From an uncultured Pelagibacteraceae bacterium (GTDB taxonomy: Bacteria > Pseudomonadota > Alphaproteobacteria > Pelagibacterales > Pelagibacteraceae), in the NCBI GenBank assembly GCA_902560015.1, contig CACEKA010000001.1, forward strand, positions 124,001 to 188,000: a stretch of DNA of 64,000 bases, read 5' to 3'. Shown here piece by piece: positions 1-9,776 of the stretch; the stretch's first letter is position 1; each line of letters starts with the position of its first letter. The notes beneath the pieces are model-generated. The model was not told the origin of the DNA. It worked only from the letters and a program-made list of their open reading frames with translations, and ran no database searches. The position numbers and the translations under genes were made by a program.

Positions 1-348
1 GATAATGTTTATGTCTATAAAGTAGACAAAAAAAATACCATTAAAAAAGTTGAAGTAGAGATTGGTTTAAGAAAAAAAGGAGTTGTAGAAATTATAACTG
101 GTCTTGATAATGGTGATACGGTAGTTGCTGAAGGATTGAGAAAAACAAGACCTAATGGAAAAATTAAACCAATTAAATACGGAGAAAAACAAGCGTCATC
201 AAATTGGAAGAAAAAATCTAAACCTAAAAAAGATAATCTAAAAAAAAATAGCTCTGATTGGAAAAAATTATTAAAAATTTCTGAATGGAAAAAATTAATG
301 AATATATTTAATAAACCTGATTCAGAAAAAAAAGAGAATAAAAATTAA
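1..348 (+). CDS. RND efflux periplasmic adaptor (HlyD/MFP family), C-terminal part only
   Basis: The reading frame is open from the first base, so this is the 3' end of a gene that begins upstream of the window. The visible residues (DNVYVYKVD, then VEIGLRKKGVVEI and GLDNGDTVVAEG) follow the C-terminal beta-barrel and membrane-proximal pattern of RND adaptor subunits. In that family these proteins join the inner-membrane pump to an outer-membrane channel. The permease gene starts 7 bp downstream, which supports a pump operon. After the family core comes an unusual lysine-rich tail with three Trp-Lys-Lys repeats. A TTG at 136 could be mistaken for a start, but the conserved sequence upstream in the same frame rules that out. 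Family assignment is firm; the substrate is unknown. Confidence 0.85.
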   Translation, partial: DNVYVYKVDKKNTIKKVEVEIGLRKKGVVEIITGLDNGDTVVAEGLRKTRPNGKIKPIKYGEKQASSNWKKKSKPKKDNLKKNSSDWKKLLKISEWKKLMNIFNKPDSEKKENKN

Positions 349-355
349 TATTTAA

Positions 356-3300
356 ATGTATATAACTGAACTTAGTATTAGAAGACCAGTTGTAGCTTGG
401 GTTTTATCTTTAATACTTATTGTATTTGGATTATTCGTTTATTCTGAACTACCTGTTAGAGAACTACCAGATGGTTTACAACCACCAGTGGTGCAAGTTA
501 AAGTTAATTACAAATCTGCCTCAGCACCAATTATAGATCAAGAGATTACTCAAGTAATTGAGGACGTTATAGGGGGAGCAGAAGGAATTAAAAATATAGA
601 CTCTAAATCTGAAAATGGAAGAAGTAGTATAAATATTGAATTTGATACTGATATAGAACTTGATGATGCTGCAAATGACATAAGAGAAAGAGTGGCTCGA
701 GTAGTAGACAATCTACCATCTGAAGCGGATGCTCCACAAATATTAAAACAAGCAGCTGGTTTTACTACAACAATGTGGCTTTCAGTTTCATCTGCAACCT
801 GGTCAGATTTAGAACTTGGCGATTATGCAGATAGATATTTGGTTGACACTTTTTCAAGTGTAAAAAATGTTGGAAGAATTTTATTAGGAGGTCTTAGAGA
901 GCTTAGTGTTAGAGTATGGATAGATCCTATAAAGTTAGCCGCTAATGATATGAGTATACAGGAGGTAGAAAGTGCACTTAGAAACGAAAATATTAGCTTA
1001 CCAGCAGGAACTTTAGAAGCAGACAATATAGATTTAACAATTAATTTAGATAAATCTTATACAAATATTGACCAATTAAAATTTTTACCTATTAAAAAAA
1101 CACAAGATAAAATTGTAAGATTATCAGATGTTGCAAATGTAGAACTAGGTCCAGTTTCTGAAAAAACATTATTTAAAGCTCAAAGTAAAAATAATTTAAA
1201 CCAAAAAACAGTTGGAATTGGAATTTATGCAAAAAGTGGCGCATCAACAGTTGAGCTATCAAAAGAAATTCAAAAAAAGATTATTGAAGTCAGAAAAACT
1301 TTACCAGAGGGTCTGAAATTAGAAGTTTCATTTAATAGAGCCACATATGTTAAAGCAGCTATTGATGAAGTTTATAAAACTTTAATAATTGCATTTATTT
1401 TAGTTGTGATAATTATTTATCTATTTTTAGGTAATATAAAAGCAGTCATAGTTCCTGCGGTTGCACTACCTGTAAGTTTAATTGCATCTTTTTTGGGTAT
1501 TTATTTATTTGATTTATCAATCAATATTTTTGTTCTTTTAAGTTTTATACTTGCTATTGGAATTATAACTGATGACTCAGTTATAATGACGGATGCAATA
1601 TATAGAAGAATAGAAAATGGAGAAAGTCCATTAGTTGCTGCATATAAAGGGTCTAAACAAATAACCTTTGCAATTGTTGCAACAACTTTAATTTTGCTTG
1701 CAGTTTTTATTCCATTGATATTTATTAAAGGAATATCTGGAACTTTATTTCGAGAAACTGCAATAGCTTTATCTTTTTCTATTGTTGTTTCCTCATTTGT
1801 TGCTTTAACGTTGTCGCCAATGCTTGGAAGTAAATTTTTAAACAAAAAAGCAAATACTGGGTTTTTTGTAAAAAAATTTAATATTTTTTTTAAAGGTTTT
1901 TCTAATTTTTATAAAGAAACATTAGATTATTGGATTAATAAAAAGAAAACTATAATAACATTTATATTCTTGATTATAGCTGGTTCGGTATCTCTATTTA
2001 TGTACACTACTAAAGAGCTCCTTCCAAAAGAAGATAGAGGTGTTTATTTAGTTATTGGTTTCACTGACGAAGGAAGTTCTTTTGATTATACACAACAAAG
2101 AGCTCAAGATGTAGAAAAGAGATTGCTTCCATTGTTACAAGCTGAAAATAGTCCTTACGATAAATTTATCATGAGGGTTCCAGGTTTTGGTAGCTCTGCA
2201 AACTCATTTAATAGCTTTATAATTATTGCTTTACTTGAAAATTGGAAAAAAAGAGATAAAGATGCAATGACAATAATGAGACAGGCTATAGGTAAAATAG
2301 TAACTGTTCCTCAAACATTAGCATTTCCAATTTCACCTCAAGGTATAAGAGTTTCAAATTACAATAAACCAATTCAAATGGTTATTCTTGGTAGTACTTA
2401 TGAAGAATTAGAAAGTGTTCAAAAAGAAGTTATTAGCAAACTTCGAAGAAATAGAGGATTATCAAGAATTGAGTCAGACTACAATAGAAATAAGCCAGAA
2501 GTTAAATTAGTTATTAATAAAAATAAAGCTAAAGATTTAGGGATATCGACTCGTTCAATTGGTCAAACATTAGAAACTTTATATGGTGGTAAAAGAGTTA
2601 CTACATTTAATAAATTGGGAAAAGAATACCCAATTATACTTCAACAATATCTTTTCGATAGAAAAGACAAAGATAGTCTGAGTAAGCTTTTTGTAAGGTC
2701 TAATACTACAGGTGAGCTGATTTCTCTTTCAAACTTAGTTGATCTAAGAGAAGAAGGGTCTGCAAAAGTACTTGCAAGATACAATAGACAGAGAGCAGTA
2801 ACAATTTCAGCAAATGTAAATGAAAACTATTCTTTATTTGAAGCAATCGAATATCTAGAAAATATAATTGAAGAAGTTGCGCCCACTAATCAAATTACTT
2901 GGAAAGGCGAGTCTGAAGAAGTTAAAGAGACAACAAATGAACTTTATATAATTTTTGCCCTTGGTCTACTAACTGCATATTTAGTAATGGCTGCAACATT
3001 TAACTCTTTTGTTCACCCATTCATAATTATGCTTACAGTACCATTAGCTGTATTTGGTGGTTTGGTATTTATTCTTTTTTTAAACAGTTCAATTAATATT
3101 TTTTCTCAAATTGCCTTAGTAATTCTGATTGGTATATCAACCAAAAATAGTATTTTGATTGTTGATTATGCAAATCAAATAAGAACTACCGGGAAAAAAA
3201 TAGAAGATTCGGTTAAAGAAGCTTGCGATTTAAGGTTTAGACCAATTATGATGACATCAATAAGTACTATGATAGCAATGTTGCCTTTAGTGATTGGAAA

Positions 3301-3484
3301 TATTGGACCTGGTGCTGGTGAAGCTTCTAGACTGGCTGTTGGAGCAACTATTCTTGGAGGAATGATTATTTCAACTTTCTTTACTTTATATGTTACGCCA
3401 ACAATGTACTTAACACTTGCCAGAAATAGTAAAAGAATAGACTCTGTTGATTTAGAATTAGAAAAAGAATTATCTAAAAAATAA
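356..3484 (+). CDS. RND multidrug efflux permease (AcrB/MexB-like)
   Basis: This is a 1042-residue inner-membrane proton/drug antiporter of the HAE-1 RND family, a full-length match to AcrB-type pumps (about 1030-1050 residues). TM1 lies near residues 13-30. The proton-relay residues are present: adjacent Asp406-Asp407 in TM4 (IITDDSVIM) and Lys930 in TM10 (STKNSILIVDYA), equivalent to AcrB D407/D408/K940. Two large periplasmic loops follow TM1 and TM7, as expected. It starts 7 bp after the adaptor gene, so the two are surely co-transcribed. No outer-membrane channel gene follows. The 3' end overlaps the convergent lipoprotein gene by 11 bp. Exported substrates cannot be read from the sequence. 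Confidence 0.95.
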   Translation: MYITELSIRRPVVAWVLSLILIVFGLFVYSELPVRELPDGLQPPVVQVKVNYKSASAPIIDQEITQVIEDVIGGAEGIKNIDSKSENGRSSINIEFDTDIELDDAANDIRERVARVVDNLPSEADAPQILKQAAGFTTTMWLSVSSATWSDLELGDYADRYLVDTFSSVKNVGRILLGGLRELSVRVWIDPIKLAANDMSIQEVESALRNENISLPAGTLEADNIDLTINLDKSYTNIDQLKFLPIKKTQDKIVRLSDVANVELGPVSEKTLFKAQSKNNLNQKTVGIGIYAKSGASTVELSKEIQKKIIEVRKTLPEGLKLEVSFNRATYVKAAIDEVYKTLIIAFILVVIIIYLFLGNIKAVIVPAVALPVSLIASFLGIYLFDLSINIFVLLSFILAIGIITDDSVIMTDAIYRRIENGESPLVAAYKGSKQITFAIVATTLILLAVFIPLIFIKGISGTLFRETAIALSFSIVVSSFVALTLSPMLGSKFLNKKANTGFFVKKFNIFFKGFSNFYKETLDYWINKKKTIITFIFLIIAGSVSLFMYTTKELLPKEDRGVYLVIGFTDEGSSFDYTQQRAQDVEKRLLPLLQAENSPYDKFIMRVPGFGSSANSFNSFIIIALLENWKKRDKDAMTIMRQAIGKIVTVPQTLAFPISPQGIRVSNYNKPIQMVILGSTYEELESVQKEVISKLRRNRGLSRIESDYNRNKPEVKLVINKNKAKDLGISTRSIGQTLETLYGGKRVTTFNKLGKEYPIILQQYLFDRKDKDSLSKLFVRSNTTGELISLSNLVDLREEGSAKVLARYNRQRAVTISANVNENYSLFEAIEYLENIIEEVAPTNQITWKGESEEVKETTNELYIIFALGLLTAYLVMAATFNSFVHPFIIMLTVPLAVFGGLVFILFLNSSINIFSQIALVILIGISTKNSILIVDYANQIRTTGKKIEDSVKEACDLRFRPIMMTSISTMIAMLPLVIGNIGPGAGEASRLAVGATILGGMIISTFFTLYVTPTMYLTLARNSKRIDSVDLELEKELSKK

Positions 3485-4073
3485 TATATTTATTTGTGGT
3501 TAGTGAACTACTGCATTTTGAAAGTTGTTTTTTATAAATATTTGATTGTTTTTCGACTTTTTTTGCCAAATTAATTATTTTTTTATTATTTTTATAATTT
3601 TTAAAACCTCCCCACCCCTCATGGTACGCAACATATTGCTTGAAAGCATCTTTTTTAGATATCTTCAAAATACTTTCTGACTTATTCGTGTACCAACCAA
3701 TAAAATCAACACTATCTTTAAATCGAGTTCTGACTGCTAACTTATTTCCTGTTTCTTTTTTATATTGTTCCCATGTTGCATTAACAGCTTGTGAATAACC
3801 AAAAGAACTTGATGGTCTTTTATATGGAATAACTTTAAAAAGTTTTTGTCTAGGGGGCTTTGCTAACCAATCAAAATCAGACTCCATTTTAATTATAGCA
3901 AGCTGCAAATAAACAGGTGTACCCCATTTTTTTTCAGATTTTTTTGCATGCTTATACCACAAATATCTTTCACCAAATATTGAACAACTATTTGAGGTAT
4001 TTGAAGGAATTGACGAACAAGCAGAAATAAAAAATAATACTATAAATAATGAATTAATTTTAAAAATTTTCAT
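3474..4073 (-). CDS. Putative lytic-transglycosylase-like lipoprotein
   Basis: This 199-residue protein has a short basic N-terminus, a hydrophobic segment and a lipobox-like ISAC ending at Cys19, so it is probably a secreted lipoprotein. The mature part has the signature of SLT-type lytic transglycosylases: a candidate catalytic glutamate in IKMESDF (Glu64), a GYSQA motif (residues 92-96) and an AYHEGWGGF segment (149-157) like the C-terminal motif of the family. Such enzymes cleave peptidoglycan glycan strands to 1,6-anhydroMurNAc products. It is transcribed divergently from gpmA and overlaps the 3' end of the RND permease. The fold family is likely; the precise subfamily and activity are inferred. 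Confidence 0.7.
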   Translation of the reverse strand: MKIFKINSLFIVLFFISACSSIPSNTSNSCSIFGERYLWYKHAKKSEKKWGTPVYLQLAIIKMESDFDWLAKPPRQKLFKVIPYKRPSSSFGYSQAVNATWEQYKKETGNKLAVRTRFKDSVDFIGWYTNKSESILKISKKDAFKQYVAYHEGWGGFKNYKNNKKIINLAKKVEKQSNIYKKQLSKCSSSLTTNKYIIF

Positions 4074-4123
4074 ATAATTTTATTAGTAGTCATATTTTAT
4101 AAATTAAATTAAAAGATTAACAA

Positions 4124-4837
4124 ATGAGTTATTTAATTTTAGTTAGACACGGCCAAAGTGTATGGAATCTTGAAAAGAAATTCACAGGCTGGGTTGATGT
4201 AGATTTAACCGAAAATGGTAAATTAGAGGCTAAAAAGGCTGGTGAACTTATAAATACAAAAAATATTAATATTGATATTTATTATTCGTCTTTTCAATTA
4301 AGAGCCAAAAACACATTAGAATTAATAAAACAAACGTTACAAGATACAAAAGTTTCAAAAGAAGCTTGGCAATTAAACGAACGACATTATGGAGCCCTTA
4401 CAGGTTTAAATAAAGATGAAATGAAAGTAAAACTTGGTGAAGATAAGGTTCATCAATTTAGACGTTCGTGGGATTTGCGGCCAGACCCGTTAGATAAAAA
4501 CAATCCTTACCATCCTATTAATATTGATACATATAAAGAAATACCAGTTAATAAAATTCCTGATACTGAATCTCTTAAAGATACCTATGAAAGAGTATTA
4601 GAGTTTTATAAACAAGAAATTGAAGATAAAATGTCAAAAAATAATATTTTAATTTCTGCACATGGAAATTCAATTAGAGCGCTATGCAAATACTTATTTA
4701 AATTAGATGAAAATCAAATATCTAAACTGGAGATTCCAACTGGAAACCCACTATTAATAAGTTTAGATAAAGAAAACAAAATTACAGATTGTAAATACTT
4801 AGATGAAGAAAGAGCTAAAGATCTTGTAGTTTTCTAA
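4124..4837 (+). CDS. gpmA: 2,3-bisphosphoglycerate-dependent phosphoglycerate mutase
   Basis: The 237-residue protein interconverts 3- and 2-phosphoglycerate in the cytosol (glycolysis/gluconeogenesis). The N-terminal LVRHGQSVWN carries the phospho-accepting His9, and FTGWVDVDLTENG matches the cofactor-dependent family. NERHYGALTG (residues 86-95) holds the catalytic Glu, and the second histidine is His180 in ISAHGNS. Length fits the family (about 230-250). It stands alone on the plus strand, divergent from the lipoprotein gene across 50 bp with no convincing promoter hexamers. Its last 23 bp overlap the end of the convergent MurU-like gene, the longest convergent overlap in the window. Confidence 0.96.
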   Translation: MSYLILVRHGQSVWNLEKKFTGWVDVDLTENGKLEAKKAGELINTKNINIDIYYSSFQLRAKNTLELIKQTLQDTKVSKEAWQLNERHYGALTGLNKDEMKVKLGEDKVHQFRRSWDLRPDPLDKNNPYHPINIDTYKEIPVNKIPDTESLKDTYERVLEFYKQEIEDKMSKNNILISAHGNSIRALCKYLFKLDENQISKLEIPTGNPLLISLDKENKITDCKYLDEERAKDLVVF

Positions 4838-5504
4838 AAGTTTCAAGATCAGTTAAGTGATAAAAATCATTATTAGTCTCGAATCCATTTAATTCTTTTT
4901 TCTCAATTAGATCATTCCATATATTTGTAATTGAAAAATTTTTATCTTTTAAATCAGAAAGAAGTTTTTTATTCATTATTTGACATCCTGTATAAATAAA
5001 CTTTCTCTCATTATTTTTTATAATTAAATTCTCTTTAAGATCAAAATCACCATTTAAATTTTTATCAAAACTTAATTCTTTTTTTACTAATAAAAGTATA
5101 TTTTTTAATTTTTTAGAAAAATACATCTTTTCCATCTCAATGATTTCATTGGAATAATGTTTCTTCCATATTGTATCCGGGTTAAATATTAAAACATCAT
5201 CCTCATTTGTATGTTTCATCATATTTTTTATGCCCCCACCTGTATCAAGAATATTCTCACCGTCCTCAATAATTGAAATTTTAGATTTAAATTTTTTATG
5301 ATTTATAAAATTATGAATCTGATTTTTTAAATAAAAAGTATTAATAATAATTTTTTGTATACCTAAACTTTCGATTAGATTAATACAGGTCTCAAGTACT
5401 GTGATATTGTTTAATTTGATCAATGGTTTGGGGGTCTCTAGTGTTAAAGGATTTAATCTTTTTCCAAATCCTGCACATAAAATAAAGGCTGTATTAATTC
5501 TCAT
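4815..5504 (-). CDS. murU: Sugar-1-phosphate nucleotidyltransferase, MurU-like
   Basis: A 229-residue nucleotidyltransferase with the N-terminal signature ILCAGFGKRLNPLT followed by TPKPL (residues 8-28), a DTGGGIKNM loop (87-95) and the metal-binding Asp110 in FNPDT. This small single-domain form, directly downstream of an AmgK-like sugar kinase, matches N-acetylmuramate-1-phosphate uridylyltransferase (MurU). MurU makes UDP-MurNAc in peptidoglycan recycling, bypassing de novo synthesis. The gene starts 1 bp after the kinase stop codon. A generic NDP-sugar pyrophosphorylase cannot be excluded from sequence alone, so the symbol rests on family and context. Confidence 0.8.
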   Translation of the reverse strand: MRINTAFILCAGFGKRLNPLTLETPKPLIKLNNITVLETCINLIESLGIQKIIINTFYLKNQIHNFINHKKFKSKISIIEDGENILDTGGGIKNMMKHTNEDDVLIFNPDTIWKKHYSNEIIEMEKMYFSKKLKNILLLVKKELSFDKNLNGDFDLKENLIIKNNERKFIYTGCQIMNKKLLSDLKDKNFSITNIWNDLIEKKELNGFETNNDFYHLTDLETFRKLQDL

Positions 5505-5505
5505 T

Positions 5506-6456
5506 TTACTTAATTATAAATTTAGGGAAATTAGATGCTAACAACAACTTCAAATCAACTAAGTCTTTGTTTTTGCTCATCCTGTTATTAATCATCTTCC
5601 AAGCATATGGAATAAGCTTTAAATATTTTCTTTTTTTATCTCTCTCTGCTAGCCTCGTGAATATTCCAATAATCTTTAAATTTCTTAGTACAGACAAGAT
5701 ATCAAAGTCATTCTTAAATTTGACTGCATCAATTTTTTTATTAGTATTTAAATAATAGTTATATACCTTGTCTTTTAATAAATTAGATGTTTTATATCTA
5801 ACATCATCTATTAAAGAGGCTAAATCGTAGGCTTTGTTTCCAAAAAGAGCATCTTGATTATCAATCAATCCAATTTTATTTTTAGAATTTATGATTAAGT
5901 TTGAAACATGAAAATCTCTATGAACAAACGTATTATTTTTAAAATTTAATTTTGATAATAATAACTTAATTTCTTTATTAAATCTGCTGTTAAATGTCTT
6001 AATTTTTTTTTTATTTAATTTTTTTGAGACATACCAGTGGCTAAATAACTTTGCCTCATCTAATAGGATCTGATTTTTATAATCTTGAAGCAGGTAAAAT
6101 GAATTTCTGAAATTTTTAATTTTTTTATCTTTAATTAATTGAATTTTATTCAAAACGTTAATTGCCTTTTTAAATATTGAATATTGATTTTTTTTATTTT
6201 TCAAAAATATTTGATAAATAGATTTGTTCCCCAAATCTTGTATTTCAATATAATTCTTTTTATAATTTTGATTTAATAGTTTAGGTGCGATTATATTATT
6301 TTTGATTAAAATTTTATTAACTGAGTCATAAATTAATAAATTTTTATTTTTTTCTTTATTTGCAAATACTATAATTGAATTTTTTTTAGTATTTCTATAA
6401 AATTTTCTAAAAGATGCATCTCCTTTAATTTCCTTAAAATCTTTTGAAAGCTTCAT
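5506..6456 (-). CDS. amgK: Anomeric sugar kinase, AmgK-like (aminoglycoside phosphotransferase fold)
   Basis: A 316-residue cytosolic kinase of the APH/choline kinase fold. The catalytic loop is HRDFHVSN (residues 179-186) and the metal-binding loop is DNQDA (199-203), followed by YDLASLIDD. The order tsaE, this kinase, then a MurU-like nucleotidyltransferase is the usual alphaproteobacterial arrangement of AmgK, which phosphorylates MurNAc or GlcNAc at the anomeric carbon. The sequence is very rich in Lys, Asn and Ile, in line with the local base composition. It lies 9 bp after tsaE. Substrate assignment is inferred from neighbours; the kinase fold is clear. Confidence 0.8.
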   Translation of the reverse strand: MKLSKDFKEIKGDASFRKFYRNTKKNSIIVFANKEKNKNLLIYDSVNKILIKNNIIAPKLLNQNYKKNYIEIQDLGNKSIYQIFLKNKKNQYSIFKKAINVLNKIQLIKDKKIKNFRNSFYLLQDYKNQILLDEAKLFSHWYVSKKLNKKKIKTFNSRFNKEIKLLLSKLNFKNNTFVHRDFHVSNLIINSKNKIGLIDNQDALFGNKAYDLASLIDDVRYKTSNLLKDKVYNYYLNTNKKIDAVKFKNDFDILSVLRNLKIIGIFTRLAERDKKRKYLKLIPYAWKMINNRMSKNKDLVDLKLLLASNFPKFIIK

Positions 6457-6465
6457 GTTTAAAGA

Positions 6466-6921
6466 TTAATCTAAACCATCGATTTTAATAGATCTATTAT
6501 TTAATTCATTTTCATAGCTAAACGTTAAATCTATAGTCTTTTTAAATTTTTCTTTTTTAATCAATTCAGGCCACTCAATGAGAGTTATTGTACTTCTATT
6601 TTTATCAAATAAATCTAAATTTTTAACCTCAGATTTATCTTTTAATCTGAATAAATCGTAATGTTTAATTACTAAATTATCTAGCTCGTACTCATTAAGT
6701 AAATTGAATGTTGGACTCGTTACCTCTGTAATTTGAAATTTTTTGTTTATTTGAAATTGATTAATCAAATATTTTACAAAAGTGGTTTTGCCAACTCCCA
6801 TCTCTCCATATAAAAAAATTACTTCACCACCAATTAGATAGTTGGAAAAATCTCTAGCTAATTCTTTGGTCGTGTCTTCTGAAGATATATCTATTATGCT
6901 ATTTTTAATAGCGATAGGCAT
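6466..6921 (-). CDS. tsaE: tRNA threonylcarbamoyladenosine biosynthesis ATPase TsaE
   Basis: The protein is a P-loop ATPase that acts with TsaB and TsaD in forming t6A37 on ANN-decoding tRNAs. It shows a Walker A motif ([10 protein letters not shown]) and the family motif [12 protein letters not shown] place the start at the ATG at 6921, giving 151 residues (MPIAIKNS...). An upstream ATG at 6951 would add ten residues unlike the family and lie deeper inside ahcY. Even so, the first codons overlap the last codons of ahcY by 17 bp in another frame. TsaB and TsaD are not in the window. Confidence 0.9.
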   Translation of the reverse strand: MPIAIKNSIIDISSEDTTKELARDFSNYLIGGEVIFLYGEMGVGKTTFVKYLINQFQINKKFQITEVTSPTFNLLNEYELDNLVIKHYDLFRLKDKSEVKNLDLFDKNRSTITLIEWPELIKKEKFKKTIDLTFSYENELNNRSIKIDGLD

Positions 6922-8191
6922 CTGGTTTAAAAGGACCTTCGGTCCCAACACTTATGTAATCTGCTTGTTCTTTGGATAGTTTAGTCAGTTTAGCACCTAC
7001 TTTTTTTAAATGAAGAGTTGCAACTTTTTCATCCAAATGTTTAGGAAGAACATAAACTTTATTTTCATAATTCTTATGATTATTCCATAGCTCAATCTGT
7101 GCAATAACTTGATTTGTAAATGAAGCACTCATAACAAAACTTGGATGTCCAGTTGCACAACCTAAATTAACAAGTCTTCCCTCTGCTAAAAGAATAATTC
7201 TTTTTTTGCTCGGTAACTCTATTTCATGAACTTGTGGCTTAACTTCACTCCATTTATAATTTTTCAAAGCTTCTACTTGAATCTCATTATCAAAGTGACC
7301 AATATTACATAAAATTGCTCTATCTTTCATATCTCTCATATGATCTGCAGTAACAATATCTTTATTACCTGTAGCTGTTACTACGATATCTGCTCTACTT
7401 ATAGCTTCTTCCATTAAAACAACTTCATACCCTTCCATTGCAGCTTGTAATGCACAGATTGGATCTGCTTCAGTAACTAAAACTCTCGCTCCACTTTGTC
7501 TTAGTGATGCTGCACTTCCTTTACCCACATCTCCAAAACCTGCTACGATTGCAATTTTTCCTGACATCATGACGTCTGTTGCTCTTCTAATTCCATCAAC
7601 TAGACTTTCCCTACAACCATACAAGTTATCAAATTTTGATTTAGTAACTGAGTCATTAACATTAATCGCAGGTACTAATAGAGAATTATCTTTTTCCATT
7701 TTATTTAATGCTTTTATTCCAGTAGTAGTTTCTTCTGAAACTCCCCTTATGTCTTTCATTAAATCTTTATATTCATTATGCATAATTGCAGTTAAGTCAC
7801 CGCCGTCGTCTAAAAGCATGTTTGGCTTCCAATCAGGTTTACCAACAATGGTTTGTTTAATACACCAAAGATATTCTTCTTCTGTCTCACCTTTCCATGC
7901 GTAAACTGGTATTCCAGCCTTTGCAATTGCAGCTGCTGCATGATCTTGAGTTGAAAAAATATTACATGAAGACCATCTTACCTCAGCCCCTAAAGCGACT
8001 AATGTTTCTATCAATACTGCAGTTTGAATGGTCATATGCAAACAGCCAATAATTCTTGCGCCTTTTAAAGGTTTAGTTTCTGAATACTCTTCTCTTAATG
8101 CCATTAATCCTGGCATTTCACTCTCTGCTATAGAAATTTCTTTCCTACCAAATTCAGCTGATGATATATCTTTGACTTTATAATCTTCCAT
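6905..8191 (-). CDS. ahcY: Adenosylhomocysteinase (SAH hydrolase)
   Basis: A 428-residue NAD-dependent enzyme that splits S-adenosylhomocysteine into homocysteine and adenosine, removing the product inhibitor of SAM-dependent methylation. The Rossmann segment [13 protein letters not shown], the DDGGDLT motif and the C-terminal PDAYRY are family hallmarks, and length is typical. In an organism that uses DMSP and methionine as sulfur sources it closes the methyl cycle together with metX/metW elsewhere in the window. It lies 43 bp downstream of chvG on the same strand. I found no SAH or SAM riboswitch motif in that short gap. Confidence 0.97.
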   Translation of the reverse strand: MEDYKVKDISSAEFGRKEISIAESEMPGLMALREEYSETKPLKGARIIGCLHMTIQTAVLIETLVALGAEVRWSSCNIFSTQDHAAAAIAKAGIPVYAWKGETEEEYLWCIKQTIVGKPDWKPNMLLDDGGDLTAIMHNEYKDLMKDIRGVSEETTTGIKALNKMEKDNSLLVPAINVNDSVTKSKFDNLYGCRESLVDGIRRATDVMMSGKIAIVAGFGDVGKGSAASLRQSGARVLVTEADPICALQAAMEGYEVVLMEEAISRADIVVTATGNKDIVTADHMRDMKDRAILCNIGHFDNEIQVEALKNYKWSEVKPQVHEIELPSKKRIILLAEGRLVNLGCATGHPSFVMSASFTNQVIAQIELWNNHKNYENKVYVLPKHLDEKVATLHLKKVGAKLTKLSKEQADYISVGTEGPFKPDAYRY

Positions 8192-8234
8192 GGGAAAGTT
8201 TTATACAGTTAACGAAGAACAAATCAAGTTAAGA

Positions 8235-9776
8235 TTAGATACTAGGAAACTTTATTTCTACAATAGCACCATCTCTATCTAATCGATTTGATGCTACAAT
8301 TTCACCATCATGAAGATCGACTAAATTTTTCACAATATTCAATCCTAGACCTGAATGCTCTCCAAATTTATCTGGCCTATTACTATAAAATCTTTTAAAT
8401 ACTTTTGATGTATCTTTCTCTTTAAATCCTTGCCCATCATCAATAATCTTTACCAAAATTTTTTTATCCACAGTATTTGATATATTCACAAAAATACTTT
8501 CTCCTTCTTTACAAAATGAAATTGAATTATCTAATAAGTTAGCAATTATTTGCTCAATTCGGTTTTCGATACCATTAATGATATATTTTTCATCACCATC
8601 ATTTTCATAATTAATTTTAATATTTTTTTTAACTCTTTGTATGTTGTTATAATCATCTACAACAGACTGAACAATAGGTTCAATATTAATTTTTTTCATT
8701 TTTTCTTTACTTAAAGCAACTTCATCTTTTAACATTTGAGAATAATCAGTAATCAATCTTTCAATTCTTTGAACATCATGGCTTAGAATATTTATTAGTT
8801 TTAATCTTTGATCTGAGTCATTAGTATCTTGTAAAATTTCAGAAGCACTTTTTAAAGATGCTAAAGGATTTCTAATTTCATGAACAAGATCAGTTGAAAA
8901 ATTTTCTGCATGAGCTACCCTTTTTTGAAGTTCATTTGTCATATCATCTAATGAGTTTGATAAAAGTCCCAATTCATCATTACGACTTTTCAAGTTTTCA
9001 ATATTTGTTTTGTTTTGACTTTTTTCTTTAATAACTTTTGTATAATTTACAAGATTTTGAATAGGCTTAATAAAATATCTACTTAAAACAAAAGAAAAAA
9101 TAAGAATTACAAATCCTACAGCAATTGCAGTTCTAGTTACAAAAGCTTTTCTTTCATCAGTAGCTATCTTTATATCATTAGCGTTTTCAGTAATTGCGAT
9201 ATATCCAATATTCAAATTATCTTTAATAACATTTTTAACTGTAACAAGCTTAAATTGATTTAGATCTTCTTGTGCAAATGTGAAAGGACTTCCATAACTA
9301 TCTCCATTTAAGTATTCTTTTAAAATATCTTTGAAAAATAATGGCTTATTTTCAGATATGTTAATATTTTTATTTTCTTTATTCTGATCTTTTTGATTAT
9401 TATTTAGACTTTCAAATTCAATTTCATCTATTCTTGCTGAAAAAGCTCTTGGGTCTAGATCTAATGTATCTGTATCTCCAATTAGATTTAAATCATTATC
9501 AAAAAAAATTACTCTGTCTAAGTTTTGAAATATAAATCTCGTTGAAAATAAAAAATCTCTAATGTCATCTACTACAAACTGTACATCTAACCTTGAAATC
9601 GTATTAATAGTGTTGTCTATAATTCTTATATGATTAATAGATTTTTTTTTAATCAAATTTGGCTGGACATTATTCAGGTAGATAAAAGTAAATAATCCAA
9701 TAATCGTAAAAATAATAAAATTTATGAATAAAAATTTTTTTAATATCGATAAACTTTTTAAGTATTTACTAAACAT
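8235..9776 (-). CDS. chvG: Sensor histidine kinase, ChvG/ExoS type
   Basis: A 513-residue membrane kinase. It has TM1 (about residues 15-34), a periplasmic sensor domain of roughly 175 residues, TM2 (about 213-235), a HAMP linker, and a dimerisation domain with the phospho-accepting His299 in DLVHEIRNPLASLK. The ATPase domain shows the N box NLLDNSISF, DDGQGF and GEHSGLGLNIV. It overlaps the response regulator by 1 bp. The partner closely resembles ChvI, so this is most likely ChvG, an envelope/acid-stress sensor in alphaproteobacteria; generic pipelines may label it EnvZ-like. The signal sensed here is unknown. Confidence 0.85.
   Translation of the reverse strand: MFSKYLKSLSILKKFLFINFIIFTIIGLFTFIYLNNVQPNLIKKKSINHIRIIDNTINTISRLDVQFVVDDIRDFLFSTRFIFQNLDRVIFFDNDLNLIGDTDTLDLDPRAFSARIDEIEFESLNNNQKDQNKENKNINISENKPLFFKDILKEYLNGDSYGSPFTFAQEDLNQFKLVTVKNVIKDNLNIGYIAITENANDIKIATDERKAFVTRTAIAVGFVILIFSFVLSRYFIKPIQNLVNYTKVIKEKSQNKTNIENLKSRNDELGLLSNSLDDMTNELQKRVAHAENFSTDLVHEIRNPLASLKSASEILQDTNDSDQRLKLINILSHDVQRIERLITDYSQMLKDEVALSKEKMKKINIEPIVQSVVDDYNNIQRVKKNIKINYENDGDEKYIINGIENRIEQIIANLLDNSISFCKEGESIFVNISNTVDKKILVKIIDDGQGFKEKDTSKVFKRFYSNRPDKFGEHSGLGLNIVKNLVDLHDGEIVASNRLDRDGAIVEIKFPSI

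Noticed and set aside
1501..1845. 114-codon open frame antisense to the RND permease
   Set aside because: It mirrors a strongly conserved membrane segment on the other strand and has no recognisable domain or ribosome binding site.
7569..7904. 111-codon open frame antisense to ahcY
   Set aside because: It lies wholly inside a conserved gene and shows no protein-family features.
8192..8234. SAH or SAM riboswitch before ahcY
   Set aside because: The 43-bp gap is too short and lacks conserved aptamer motifs.
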